NCBI GenBank assembly: GCA_031771865.1
Contig: JASISA010000027.1
Coordinates: 868,001-932,000, forward strand
DNA length: 64,000 nucleotides
From: Nothophaeocryptopus gaeumannii
Taxonomy: Eukaryota > Ascomycota > Dothideomycetes > Mycosphaerellales > Mycosphaerellaceae
Reading direction: 5' to 3'
Every line of letters starts with the position of its first letter. Within the stretch, counting starts at the first letter, position 1. Positions 11,687 to 22,715 of this stretch are shown in pieces. The translations under genes and the position numbers were made by a program. Under the pieces are notes generated by a model. It ran no database searches. It saw only the letters and a list, made by a program, of their open reading frames with translations, and was not told where the DNA came from.

Positions 11687-12145
11687 TTACCCTTGATCTT
11701 TCTGCCGTACTATCCCACCTTCATTACCCGTCTGTTTCCCTGTTTTACCTCCCTCCACTACTAGTCTGTCGAGCTGGAAGAATTGGCTCACGACTGTTTG
11801 TCTCTGTATTAGAGGTTGGTCAGCATATGACCCATCAAAGTCATTTCCAAATCGCAACTGCGGAGCTGATGAACCTGCGCTCTTGCCTGCGCACTGCACA
11901 TCTCGCCCTCTGCTCAAAAGTTCATACGCGTTTCTCAAACGCACCTTCAATACTTGAAGCTCTTTCAAACCCTTCTGCATCAACTCTTGTGTCCGTCTTC
12001 CATCCGTCTCTGTACTGTGTTCCCGAAACGCATCCCTTGTTCTCCTCTTGGCGTACTCTCTGAAATTATATGCGGCGAACTGTCGCGATGTGCGGAGGAG
12101 TGATCGGTATAGTGACCGCACTTCAAGGGCGGAGGGCGAAGACAT
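11687..12145 (-). CDS. ISD11: ISD11 (LYRM4), LYR-motif partner of cysteine desulfurase
   Basis: The protein is 105 aa in two exons on the minus strand, 12145-11945 and 11803-11687, with a 141-bp intron (GTGCGT donor, CAG acceptor). The intron length is a multiple of three with no stop, so an unspliced frame of 152 aa also exists. The LYR motif is at residues 12-14 (VRSLYRSLLRTSR), followed by the family pattern NFREYAKRRTRDAFRE and, after the intron, a short VVSQFFQLDRLVVE helix. ISD11 binds and stabilises the Nfs1 cysteine desulfurase in the mitochondrial matrix, with acyl carrier protein, in iron-sulfur cluster assembly. Length fits the family (about 90-105 aa). Confidence 0.88.
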   Translation of the reverse strand: MSSPSALEVRSLYRSLLRTSRQFAAYNFREYAKRRTRDAFREHSTETDGRRTQELMQKGLKELQVLKVRLRNAYELLSRGRDVQCAGKSAGSSAPQLRFGNDFDGSYADQPLIQRQTVVSQFFQLDRLVVEGGKTGKQTGNEGGIVRQKDQG

Positions 12146-12876
12146 CTGTGAGGGTATTCGTCGGTCGGGTGTAGATGGTAAAGGGGCGATAGCGGTGGCG
12201 TGAGATATGTTCCGATATGAATTGGAGATTTCGAAGTGAGTAAATCTTTGGGGATGACGTTCATTTCCGCGGCGGGCGGGGGTCCGAGACGCCGATGTGC
12301 CTCAGGTTTTGGATGGGGGCTGGGAAAGCCACACTTCGACTTGGGAGACGCGACTGCGCATCTCGAGATATCACTTACTCCCGTCGGAACACATCCCAAT
12401 AGATACATCAACTATCTCACCGCTTTGGAAAGACTCACGCGACCACATTGATACGGGTATCGACCGGATAGAGGACCGGCGCATACAGGCAGCGTCGGCA
12501 TTCAAGAGCATCCCCTTACGGCGCGTAAAATACTCAATTAGCATATATGTCGGTACGTGGAGCCCACTCGCCTTTCCAGGACCAGCTTCGTGCTGCAGGA
12601 TGTTCGTGTGCGAGGCTAGAGCAGTACGGCATTGGCAGAGCTATTCTCAATCCTGGTTGCCAGCACAGCGGACATGGCGGCTTCGCGCATGCTCCCGCTG
12701 GTCTGGTACCTTGAGACACATGATATAGCCTTTTGCAACCCAGCTCTCGTGAGTTTTGGGATGCCCACCCGTTGCGCCAGGAAGACAAGCTGTCGACCCC
12801 TCTTCTTGCCATGTAGCGGTGGAAGACGTCTTCTTGATCGCCTCTTCGTGAGCAACACAAAGATCTGTAGACTAAC
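12146..12876. other. Divergent intergenic region
   Basis: About 730 bp between the starts of ISD11 (minus) and the acidic protein (plus), so it presumably contains both promoters. Overlapping open frames here are not protein-like. Confidence 0.5.
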
Positions 12877-14451
12877 ATGGCACTCGTGGAACAGTACCGA
12901 CCTCCCGGCCGCAGCAACAGATCTGGGCGAACACACGCCGATAACGATGTCTTCGAGGGTATGTATCAGCTGCCAGGGGCTCGAATCGCGCAATCCAGCG
13001 CAATTACTTCGCGCGAGATCCCGATCTGAAAGCTATCTTGGCATTGCTGACATCTATCAGGCCTGCCCGTGAAACAATGGGGCCAGTCATATTCACGGGT
13101 ATCGCTCGCGCCACCAGCTTCAGAGACAGTAGAAGGCAAAGACGACAAATGGGGAGAGCCTCCCATGCCAAGAGATTTTCAGCTCCTACAACCCTGGACT
13201 CAACATCTACTCCGTCTGGCGAGATCTGGCAAAGTTGGTACCAAGCGTAAACAGGATTCAGATCCTGATGACGAGAAGCCGGAAGATGACGCGGAAGAGG
13301 AGAAGGAGAACACTAACAAGACGGCTTCTACCGATGAACGCGGCTACTTTGCGAGGAAATGGCGCCCAATTCCCGAACATGCCTTGGAACCGGAACACAG
13401 GCACTTCAACTTTCTCGCTAAGCGTAGGAGAGGTCTACCAAGTCTCTATGGACCGGACCAGGCGAACGGGACTGCTGTCCCTATGCGAAAGACGAAGGTG
13501 CAGAAATCCGCGCCAAATGGGGAGGTAGCTGTGTACGAAGTGCTTGTACCTGAAGGCCAAACCATTGAAGGCGAAATCGTGGAGTCTACTGAGCTTGCAG
13601 ATGTGAAGCCAGTGACAGCAGCACCTGGGACTGTCATAGAGGGGGTGGGAGTGGCAAACGAGGATGGAGTCATGGTCGCGGAGCATTTGAAGCCTGTTGC
13701 GCCTCGCCGAAACAGGCCTCCGCCAAAGAAGAAGGGTGGACCAGGGCGTGGCAAGAAGCGCGTTACCTTTACCAACCCGGATGGTTCAACATACACCACG
13801 ATTGTACCGAACGCGACGAAGATTGTTCCTCAACCAGGCCAGACTGTCAAGCACGTTGCCAAAGGAGAAGAGGCGTCTGCCGATGTCACTGCTGAACAAG
13901 CCGCTGCAAGCGCTCCTGTCCAAGAACATGAGGAGGGCCAAGAGGGCGAGGAAGGTTCTGGTGATGACGATGACGACGAGGGAGACGACGACGATCGAGA
14001 GGATGGTGAGCTTTCTGATGAAGACGCGCCGGCGACTGGGACTCAAACGCCTGCCAAGGCTGAGCAGAATGGTGGTTCGCAGCCGATGGAGGACATCCAG
14101 CCAGCGGCGTCTACAGAAGTTACGAAGGAGGGGTCGAAACTGGCAGAATCATCCGAAGCTCAGCCTCCCCCTCGAGATGCTAGTAGCTCGCCTGAACTGC
14201 CTCTCGCGAAGAGCGGACACAGTAGGACTGGGTCCCTCGTGGAACCGCCTCCTGTCTCTCTGGAAGAAGGACATGACCGTTCGAAGGCTGAGGAGGCTGT
14301 AGCCGATGAAGAGCAAGCGGGAGACGGCAAGGGCGAGGCTGCCGAGCCTAGTGAGGGCGAAGCCGCCGAGGATGCCGCCGAGAATTTCGACAACGGCGAC
14401 GAGGATCTGCTTGGCAACCTTGAGAAGTCGCTGGAAGATGAGAAAGAGTAG
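12877..14451 (+). CDS. Conserved-looking acidic, probably nuclear protein
   Basis: The protein is 490 aa in exons 12877-12958 and 13061-14451, with a 102-bp intron (GTATGT donor, ATCAG acceptor) that restores the frame upstream of the GTG at 13069. The N-terminal third has a compact basic and aromatic region (FQLLQPWTQHLLRLARSG, then HFNFLAKRRRGLPSLYG). The middle has an Arg/Lys-rich patch (RRNRPPPKKKGGPGRGKKR) and a short TFTNPDGSTYTT unit. The last third is strongly acidic (runs of Asp and Glu near residues 300-330) and ends in Glu-rich helix. This looks like a chromatin- or nucleic-acid-associated protein. I do not recognise the family with certainty and give no function. Confidence 0.75.
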
Positions 14452-14848
14452 GATCCACATCACGATTCTCGAGAATATGTCTCCTGGCGGATACTACGAC
14501 TCAACTCAGGATGATATGTGAGCTTTTGTGTACAGTACTGATGTTGGATAGCACTTCGATTGTATTACCTCAGACATTACACTTCCAGTTCTTGAAAAGG
14601 TCCTTTTCTTGCCAAATGCATCCAAGAGATGAGAGTTCCATGGTTGCGAATGCCATTGGATCTCGCATTGAATGCTGCATTGGATTCCTTTGATCACCGG
14701 CCGACAGCAGCGGCCGATCTTCGCCGAGCGGGAAGGTGCGACGGGAATTGGTGGGCGGCGGGACCGGCGCTTTGTGGACGACACCTCCATCCGACTCATA
14801 CGCCCTTTGGAAGTACAACACGCATCCTCTTACTGCGCCATCAACACT
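14452..14848. other. Intergenic region
   Basis: About 400 bp between two plus-strand genes. An in-frame extension of the next gene back to ATG 14672 has composition more like 5' untranslated sequence. Nothing else supported. Confidence 0.4.
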
Positions 14849-15670
14849 ATGTCATGCGGTTCAAGTCTCCGGACGTCTTCCTCTCGTACCCGACCTCCGA
14901 ATTTTCCTTCCCCAGACATCAAAATGGCAATCGAAGATGCTATCATCGTACCCAAACAGATATCTGGACCGCATATTCTCAGAGCAGAAACGATATGTAC
15001 CATCTTTTCTGCGCAACAAATTGCCACCTCCAAATTTCTCCCTTCCCTCCTTCGCGTCATCAACGCCGCGTTCAAACAAGCCCACGCCACAAAACCTGAA
15101 CTCTTTTCGACTGAAGCCGACCGTCTTTCCTCCACTGCTGAATTCTTGAACTCAACTCGTGATGACCCAGAAGCTTTCATCCTCGTGATACATACCCATG
15201 GAATCGAGGAAGCGATTGCGACTGCGACTTGTAGGCGATATTTGGGACCAGCTGAGAATAAGAAGTACGGAGAGGTGCATCCGAGGAACTCGGTCTGGCT
15301 CCGCAAAGTTCCCTGTGAGCAGGATACGGAGGAGTGGGAGTTGAAGCTTATGTGTACGGATCCGAAATTCCAAGGAATGGGGTTGGCGGGGTGGATGATG
15401 GGGGTTTGTGAGGGGGAGATCGTTGAGAGGTGGAGGACGAAGAAGGATTTGACTGAGCAGAATGGAGTTGATGATGAGAGAGCTGACAGAAGGACTGTGG
15501 TTGCGAGCAAGATCCGAATGACTTTATGCACTCCAAGAGAACTGACGGGCGAGTATTATCTGAGACGAGGGTATAAGATGGATTATGAGGTCGAGAGGGG
15601 TGAGGGGTATCGATTTCACATTGGATTCTACTCAAAATCAATCGCGAATGAGCTTGAGGATGGGTCTTGA
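14849..15670 (+). CDS. GNAT-like acetyltransferase domain protein
   Basis: The protein is 273 aa from ATG 14849. ATG 14924 (context AAAATGGCA) is an equally good start and 14672 an unlikely longer one. The segment from about residue 40 alternates helix and strand as in GNAT acetyltransferases: FLPSLLRVINAAFKQAH, FILVIHTHGIEEAIATATC, then WELKLMCTDPKFQGMGLAG, which fits the motif-A acetyl-CoA loop (Q/R-x-x-G-x-G/A). A Cys-Thr-Pro segment with YYLRRGYKMDYE near the end fits the family's last strand and helix. The likely role is acetyl transfer to an unknown small molecule or protein. No signal peptide and no introns are seen. Confidence 0.68.
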   Translation: MSCGSSLRTSSSRTRPPNFPSPDIKMAIEDAIIVPKQISGPHILRAETICTIFSAQQIATSKFLPSLLRVINAAFKQAHATKPELFSTEADRLSSTAEFLNSTRDDPEAFILVIHTHGIEEAIATATCRRYLGPAENKKYGEVHPRNSVWLRKVPCEQDTEEWELKLMCTDPKFQGMGLAGWMMGVCEGEIVERWRTKKDLTEQNGVDDERADRRTVVASKIRMTLCTPRELTGEYYLRRGYKMDYEVERGEGYRFHIGFYSKSIANELEDGS

Positions 15671-16155
15671 CAGATCTGGCACGTTCGTTTGCAGATACGG
15701 ACCACATCACTGCTGCTATAATAAAGCCCAGCCTGGAGCGATTCGAGAGCGTTCAAGAGGCATTCTGCACGAAGCTGCGCTGCGGGGTCAGGGGTTTGGG
15801 ATGCTGTGAAGAAGATCTGGGATGGCGAATATTGATGGGCTGACCATCAAAGCTCCATTGGCCGGTTTCAATGAGCCCAAGCGCCCTCAAAGACAAGATG
15901 ACACCTCCGGCTCGACCCTTCTCCACTGTACATTGCTGTTCACCGCGCTTCTTACTCTCTGCCTTCCGCACCCTCGTCTGCTCCTCCTTCTCACCTTTCA
16001 ATCTCTCACCAGCTCTTTACGATGTCCCAACGCATCGCAGGACATCGCTTGCGACCTCATATTCAAAGGACCACAACATGCACTTGGTAGGCGCAGAACT
16101 ATCTACACGCGAAACCTATATTTGAGGCGAAACACTGTCGTGATTCGTCACAAAC
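15671..16155. other. Intergenic region
   Basis: About 480 bp with only short shadow frames. Nothing supported. Confidence 0.4.
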
Positions 16156-18351
16156 ATGGCAGGTCCGGCCTCCACCGGCGAGGATCTATGGATAGCACTC
16201 GAGATCGATGTTTTCAACGATGAAAAGCAAAGGGCGAATGCGACTGTCGTTCAGTCCGGCAATTATCCAGGTTTTGGGAGTATATCGAGCTTGATTCCAC
16301 CGTGGAGGACAGCGCAAGCAGCAGTGGATAGATTGCGGAACCCTGCTTTGCCTGGGCAAGGTAACGACGCAGAGATTTAGGCATACTTTGACGAGAAGCT
16401 GCGTCATTTGCACGCGAGGAGACAGCTCGCACCAGCCCTTCAGGAGCTCAGACAGGCGAGATCAGCATAATGTCGGAAAGAGGGATCGCACAATCAGATA
16501 TCTTGACAGGACACGGGATGAAAATGCAGCACCCTTGGGACATCTCGAGATAGGATTCGCAAATCTGGAACCGAAAAAGAGTCCGCTCACGGCAGTAGCA
16601 TCGCTCCCGTCGTCAGGAGAGCCTCCGCGGACCAACCTTGAAAAATTCATTGAGTGGCTTCGCCTATCCCTTGAACGCTGGAGGATACAACGAGACATCC
16701 ACCACACTCTTGATACCGCTGTCGAAGAGGCCGACAGCTCGACGGAACCCAATAAGGGCTTGGTGAAGCGCTACCTCCACGAAGTAATATAGCTGGATTC
16801 GAGGCTTATCTTGCGAATGCACGATCTTTTCGCTCATCTTGTCAATTGAGAGCCGTAGCCTTGGATACTATCATTATTATGACTGAAGAAGGTTTCACCG
16901 TGGACGGTGACCCAGAATCCGAGCTGAGATCATATAGAGAGGAGCAGACGACCATTGATGACATTCTGTCTACAGTAGATGAAGAAATCACCACACTCGA
17001 GGCCATAGAACATGAGATCAGGCTGGCCAGAGGGCAACTGGGCCAGGGCTGGATCCCCTTGTCGCAAGCTGGAGAGGGCATGGGGCACAGTCAATGCCTG
17101 GGCGAAACAGAACGGCGAGCGTATCATCATTGAACGTCTGGCCATTAAGGAAGCCAAAGCCGGATTCGGGGGATCACAAGGCTGGAACAATGCTGCCTCA
17201 ATGCCTCTGGAGGTTGATGCAATGTATCGTCTGAAGAACTTGGTCGGGTCCGACTCAATTGTTCAAATACGAAACTGGCGAAACGATCCAGAAAGGTATC
17301 AGCAGATTCGACTTACGAGGCCAGCTTTTAATTGCGCGTGCTACCGAATATACATGGAGTATTGTGGCAGGGGCGATTTCTACGACGCTCTGCTAAATGC
17401 AAGAAATAATGCAGCACCGGAGCCATTTCTATGGGCGGTGTTTGAATCTTTGGCCAAAGCCGGACTGCTAATGGAAAGAGGCGATCTGGAGGGGAGGAAC
17501 CCGGCTCGAGGATGGCATGTCGTCCTGCATGGGTAAGATCGTGGTGATCATTTATCCACACATGGATACCACTAACTACTCCCGTAGAGACACGAAAGTT
17601 TCGAACGGTACGTAATTGCGACGACTTTCATGCGCCTCGCGTTGGAAACTGTTCTCGTACAGTTACCCTTGGAGACAACACTAGCGGTGTCTACGTAGGA
17701 TATCCCTCGGCAAAGGTGGGCATCTACAATACTTGCAACATGACTTCCGTCAATACTAACGAGCTAAGCTCTGTGACTTCGGCCTTACACGCGTGCTCGA
17801 TGGCTCCGAGGTCACGGATCCTGCCACATTCTTCACGAGATATTCCTTGTTTGGAACCGCAGCTAACCTACCTCCGGTAAGTCACCAACAAACAACAGAC
17901 CTCAGAGTCATCAGCTAATTCTCTACAGGATCACGTCGCAAGAACCAACCTCGGCATCCCCGGCTCTCCCGCCGACGTCTCTGGCGTGGTTATCATCATG
18001 TGGAATCTGATATATCACAATGAAGGGGATGACGGTATGGACGTCTGGAAAACCGACCCGCCGGCCGGTAGCAGATGGCCTCGAAACTTCACACCTGCGC
18101 AAAGAAACCTATACAGAGCGAATTGACAGAGCGATCTATTGAGCCTCATAGACGACTGCGTCCAGTACAACCCCGCGCAACGGCCGACATTCGAACGACT
18201 CTTAAACCGAACCCAGAGGTTTACTAAGCGTGGACCGGACGACCATTCTCGGGGATTGCGAACTGCGTCTGCGGAGGATGATAAATGGCACGACTTGCAT
18301 TTTGCTGTGAAGCAAGATGCGTATTATAAAATAGAGGGACTGAGAGAGTAG
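16156..18351 (+). pseudogene. Protein kinase gene, disrupted, with preserved 3' introns
   Basis: The kinase half is clear. It shows a VAIK-like RLAIKEA near 17138, YMEYCGRGDFYDAL near 17352, the catalytic loop split as HG and DTKVSN across an intron, then LCDFGLTR (DFG) near 17770, and the C-lobe piece DDCVQYNPAQRPTFERLL near 18150. Introns 17533-17587, 17608-17662, 17716-17768 and 17877-17928 (52-55 bp) all join in phase. The last exon then carries an in-frame TGA at 18124-18126. Upstream, a TAG at 16378-16380 and frame changes near 16790 and 17058 break a helical N-terminal region. HGD stands in place of HRD. The 16378 and 18124 stops fit C-to-T changes (CAG to TAG, CGA to TGA). Function of the parent is unknown. 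Confidence 0.78.
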
Positions 18352-18760
18352 TACGCTGCCGAGACGCACTCTCTCGATCAGGCTCAATCCGAACCATCGA
18401 GCGCGAATTTAGGAGCATAGAAAGCCATCGACCTGATGAAAGAGCTGGGTTCCTCTTCTCCAAGTTCTGATGCTCAGACGGTTTTTGGTCGCACTTCGTA
18501 TGCAAGAAACTGTTCAAGTGGCACAAAGCATCGGCAACCGGATCCGTACTCGCCTGTCCTTTGGTACATGAGTCCTTGTGGGACATGCAGACTAAGGCGA
18601 GGACTACTAGCCATCGACAAGTGGCAACGAGAGAGGACTAGCCGGACGATTCGAAATTCGACTCTTCGAGCCTGCACTGGGTCAGATCATGCAGTCCAAG
18701 AGTCAACTTCAACAACACGAAACTCTCATACGACCAACCCGTTTGTTGATACCATCCTCA
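18352..18760. other. Intergenic region (convergent 3' ends)
   Basis: About 410 bp between the kinase pseudogene and the 3' end of the S1 nuclease gene. No supported gene. Confidence 0.4.
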
Positions 18761-19831
18761 TCAATGCCGACAACTGTACCCAACCGCCTCCCTCCTCCTC
18801 TGCGCTCTACTCATCTTCCCCCTCGGCAACAAAAACTCCCCACTCAAGAACTCCCCACTCTCCCTCCCCAAGATCCCCACCTCCTCATGCATGGCACTTC
18901 TCTTTCCCTTTTTCGCACTCTGATTAGCAGCAATCCCATCCATCCACTTAGCCAACCGATATCCCGCCTTAGCAACCTGCAATTCAATCGTATCAATGAC
19001 CCCATCATAATATCCATTCGTGGATAGATCCCCACTCTCCAAGGTTGTGGCTCCATTGGGCATGACTTTGCTGCAGACGAGTTTGTTTGCGTCGGAAGCC
19101 CAGGACATGGCGGTGGATTTGGCGTTTGTTACGTCGAGGCCGGAGATCCAGGAGGATTTTTGGGATGAGTAGGTTCCGGAGTCAATGGCGGAGATTAGGT
19201 CGTTGGCCCAGTCTTGGGCGTCGGAGAGGGAGTAGCCGCCGCGGAGCTTTTCGGGCATGTTTGTGTCCCAGATGTGGTGGAGATTCTAATGAAATCATTT
19301 AGATGCGATATGGTAATGGGGTGTTGATGTTGGACTTACGGTATCGTCACTATCGAATGTGACATCCACATCGTTGCCACCGACTTCGTACGCTTCGTCG
19401 TGGAGGGGCTGAGTGATGTCGCCAACGAAGTGGACGATGAACTTCAAGGCGTTTGTGACCTCCGAATCGCTCAGGGAGCTGGACTGTACTCGATTTGTGT
19501 AGTTGGCAATTGCAGAAACAGAGCACCCCTTTGTGCCACAGTCACGGTCATAGTTGACACTGCAGGACGAAGGCGGGTTGTCTTCCGCATCGATGAAATG
19601 GAAGGGTGCAGAGAAAGAGCCGGCGCTTGTGTATCGATAGCTGTCTGCCCAAGTTGCGACATTGGCAAGGTAGTCATCGGACGTGTCGCCCAGAATATCT
19701 TGAGCCCATGATTTGGTGTTCGCCGTGACGTAGTGAGATGCAACGTATGCAATCGTTTCGTGGCCAAGAGAGCCCCAGGCGTAGCTGGTCGGAATGCTGG
19801 ACAATGCCAGAAGCAGAAGCGGAAAGGCCAT
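18761..19831 (-). CDS. Secreted S1/P1-type zinc nuclease
   Basis: The protein is 338 aa in exons 19831-19340 and 19285-18761, with a 54-bp intron (GTAAGT, TTAG). A signal peptide of about 18 residues ends before WGSLGHETIAYVA, so the mature chain starts with the tryptophan and early histidine that bind zinc in this family. Other family marks are ATWADSYRYTSAGSFSAPFH, FIDAEDNPPSSC, FIVHFVGDITQPLHDE and, after the intron, NLHHIWDTNMP. S1/P1 nucleases cut single-stranded DNA and RNA and remove 3' phosphates, usually outside the cell for phosphate or nucleotide scavenging. After the last family helix (about residue 275) there is a basic tail of about 60 residues rich in Lys, Arg and Glu, which is longer than I expect. 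Confidence 0.92.
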
Positions 19832-22715
19832 TTTGGTCGATCTTTGTCGTGTTATTCACCTGAGCTAAGCCGGGACATCAAGGTGCGAGATGCATCTGAA
19901 TTTATATGCATCCTGCTGTCTTCTTCTCTTGACCGTGGTTGTAGCACATCGCCGTGGTAGCATGAGTAGTCTGCAATAAGGCTGAAAACCAGTAGGAGCT
20001 GATCCGCTAATGCTGTGCCTGAATCGAAGCTTGGTTGATAGAGCCGGTCGTGTGTCCGTTCCTGGAAGGTGAGGTGACATGCGGGAGAGTGATCGACATC
20101 CTGAAGCAAGCCGCCAAGCCAATCAGCGCGCGAAACCGCCGAAGTCATGCAAGACTTGAGACGGTGACGGAGTATTCATGAACAGCAGCATTTCGAAGCT
20201 GACCGCATGCTCGAATTGCAACGCTTGATAGGAGCTGTTGCTGTTCTTCAATTCGGCAGGCGAGCGCTTTTGTGCAGCGTGTTGCGTGACTCCCAAGTCG
20301 ATTGCATAAATGCTTAGCAGAAGCCTGACGATCCTTCCGCAAATGGTCCTCACTACCGCCAATGTTCAGTCGCTTCTGTTGAGGGTGTTTCCTGGCAGGT
20401 CAGCTGTACGAGAGTTGTTTTGCAGAGTCAGTATGAGTGATGGAATAGGCCCATTGCCTGTGCTGCTTCAGAAAGCAATTTCCGCATTCATTTTCTTGTC
20501 CTCGTCCACATTAGAACCCAACAATCGCGATTCCGACGGGTGAGCCCTTCAGAAGAAGGGCTGCCGGTATAGCAAGTGCTCATCAGGGCCCACCTCCTGT
20601 GCCAGCGACTACGTTGCTTGTCGGTGCGATGCCCTCAATGTCGTTCCCTGCGACAGAAGTCAGAGAGAAAGGCGACTACCAGCAGCATAAGTATCCAGTG
20701 ATGTGTGTGACAGCGAAGGCTGTTGGACATCAGGACAGGAGACCCATAATGCTGCTGGATCTGACGCTGTCCGCAACGAGCTTTTCCAGTAACTAGACAC
20801 TCATCGAGAGGCTTCTTGGGAGCAGTCGCTGCCAATCATGTAAGTTCAAGTACGTAAGAGAGTGTTTCGACAGTCAAGAAAGCACTGGGGATGGGATGAG
20901 AGATTGCATTGCGCTGTTGTGGGAGATGGAGAGATTGGAGAGATGGAGAGATGGAGGAGCGTGCGAGGGTGAAGGCAGAGGTGTCGCCGCCGCTGGTCTT
21001 GGCGTTCCGCTGGCGCCCGGGCCGGCGCTCCCTCGCCTCGGCGTGAAAGTTGAACGTCCCACTACATCTTTCCTTCATCCATCAATATCGATCCGATTAT
21101 CAATTGCATCGGCTCCTTCATCATCTACGGCGGCGAAAGACTCTGCTCATGCCCATTTTGAATGGTTGAATGGACGATCATGGATGACCACTCTCGCTCA
21201 CAAGATGGTGCCCACCCGCTTCCTGTGGGAGTACCCCTAAGGCCTGCTCTGAACGCCGCAGACTACCCAGAAGAGCACTTGTTTGGGATGGCTGATACAG
21301 TACGATGGCTACGAAAGGAGCTGCGATGTACTGTATCCGCCAGACCATCAACCTCGTTCGCGTAACGACCAAGCGGAATTCACATTGCGCGGCGCCACGA
21401 CCTGTCGATCGTTCGGTACAATGGATCGCCTTGCTCCCTCAATTGAATCACAGTCGGCCATCCTGCACTATTGATGCCATGGACTGGCCAAAGCTGACTG
21501 ACTCCTCCCTTCGCCATGGTCTCTCTAAGCACATATCCTTGGAGAATCAGTCATGGTCTCTGCTGAGGGCGACTCGTTGGAGACCGATCAGCACAATCGC
21601 TACCGCTTGACTCTCGTAGTCTGATTTCGTCCTCCGACACGTCGAATGTAACGACAAGCTTTTCCTTCTTGTTTGCCGGCTCTTTGATCACAGGTATGAT
21701 CTCCATCTCCTTCAGGTCCACCTGGAAGCCAGAGTTAACGAATGCAAGCGGCCGAGGAAGTCAGCTCTGCCCGAACGCGCTCTCTCTGCCCACCTCACTG
21801 CATCACCACGAGTGTGCCCTTGATGTCAACGCTTATGGTGATTTGTGGGAGGGTTCTGCTAAAGACCAACAGTTTGGAACGAAAAAGGACATTTGATGTG
21901 GTAAAGACATGCGCAGACATACTTGGAAGACGTTGCACCACTCCATTGTGGCGTTCATGCCCACTGCCCAACAAGGCGGTCCTGCTCCGGCGACAACCAC
22001 TCGGCGTCTGCTGCCTCGATGATGACCACGACGCGACGGGATGCCATTCTCATGTATGTCCGCCTCTCTTCCTGCTCGGCGCTATCTGCTGCCGCGTCCC
22101 GGACTTCCTCCACCATCCGTATCGAAGTGAGAGCAACATACTGCGGTCACGCTTAGAACACCTTGGTATGCGGCGAATCGCCGAGATGTCTGGACACATT
22201 GCCCACAGACTTGGTGAAAGAGCTGACGAATGGCATGAAACAGATTAAAGTCGAAGGTTCCCACGCGAATGCTCTCCCCGAACTCACGCGAGCAACATAT
22301 CACGGCTGCGCTGATAACATCTCGGTCGGTGGCAGATCACCGAGATGCTGAGACATGTTTGCCCACAAACTCGGTGAAGGCGGCTCACAAATGGCATGAA
22401 ACAGGTGAGAGTAGAAATTGCTCTCACGAATGCTCTCTCTGAGCTCACACCATTACAATGCTACGGATTCGCGTTTGAGGGCGTGGTATCTTCTGTGAAG
22501 CCTCTGGACAACCTGCATTGGGACAAAATCGGCCGATAAAGTTGGTTAAAACAGCTCAAAAATGGGAAGAGACAGACGAAAATGAAACGGCTCCCGCGAA
22601 TGCTCTCTCTAAGCTCACATTATTACAGTACTATGGAATCTGAACTCAACGCCCTTGCCGGTAGGTATCATATCGGAAACAAACAGAAAACAGCCCCATA
22701 CTCACCAAAAATCAC
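19832..22715. other. Gene-poor stretch with decayed tandem repeat
   Basis: About 2.9 kb without a convincing gene. It contains three diverged tandem copies (see the repeat at 22170-22640) and short open frames of low plausibility. The part next to 19831 should hold the nuclease promoter. Confidence 0.5.
22170..22640. repeat. Three decayed tandem copies of a repeat of about 160-170 bp
   Basis: The word GAATGCTCTC recurs at about 22267, 22428 and 22598 (spacings about 161 and 170). Around it the copies share GCCGAGATG/ACCGAGATG, TTGCCCACA, CTTGGTGAA/CTCGGTGAA, AATGGCATGAAACAG and GAACTCAC/GAGCTCAC. Copies 1 and 2 are the most alike and copy 3 is more decayed. No open frame runs through the array. 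Confidence 0.7.
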
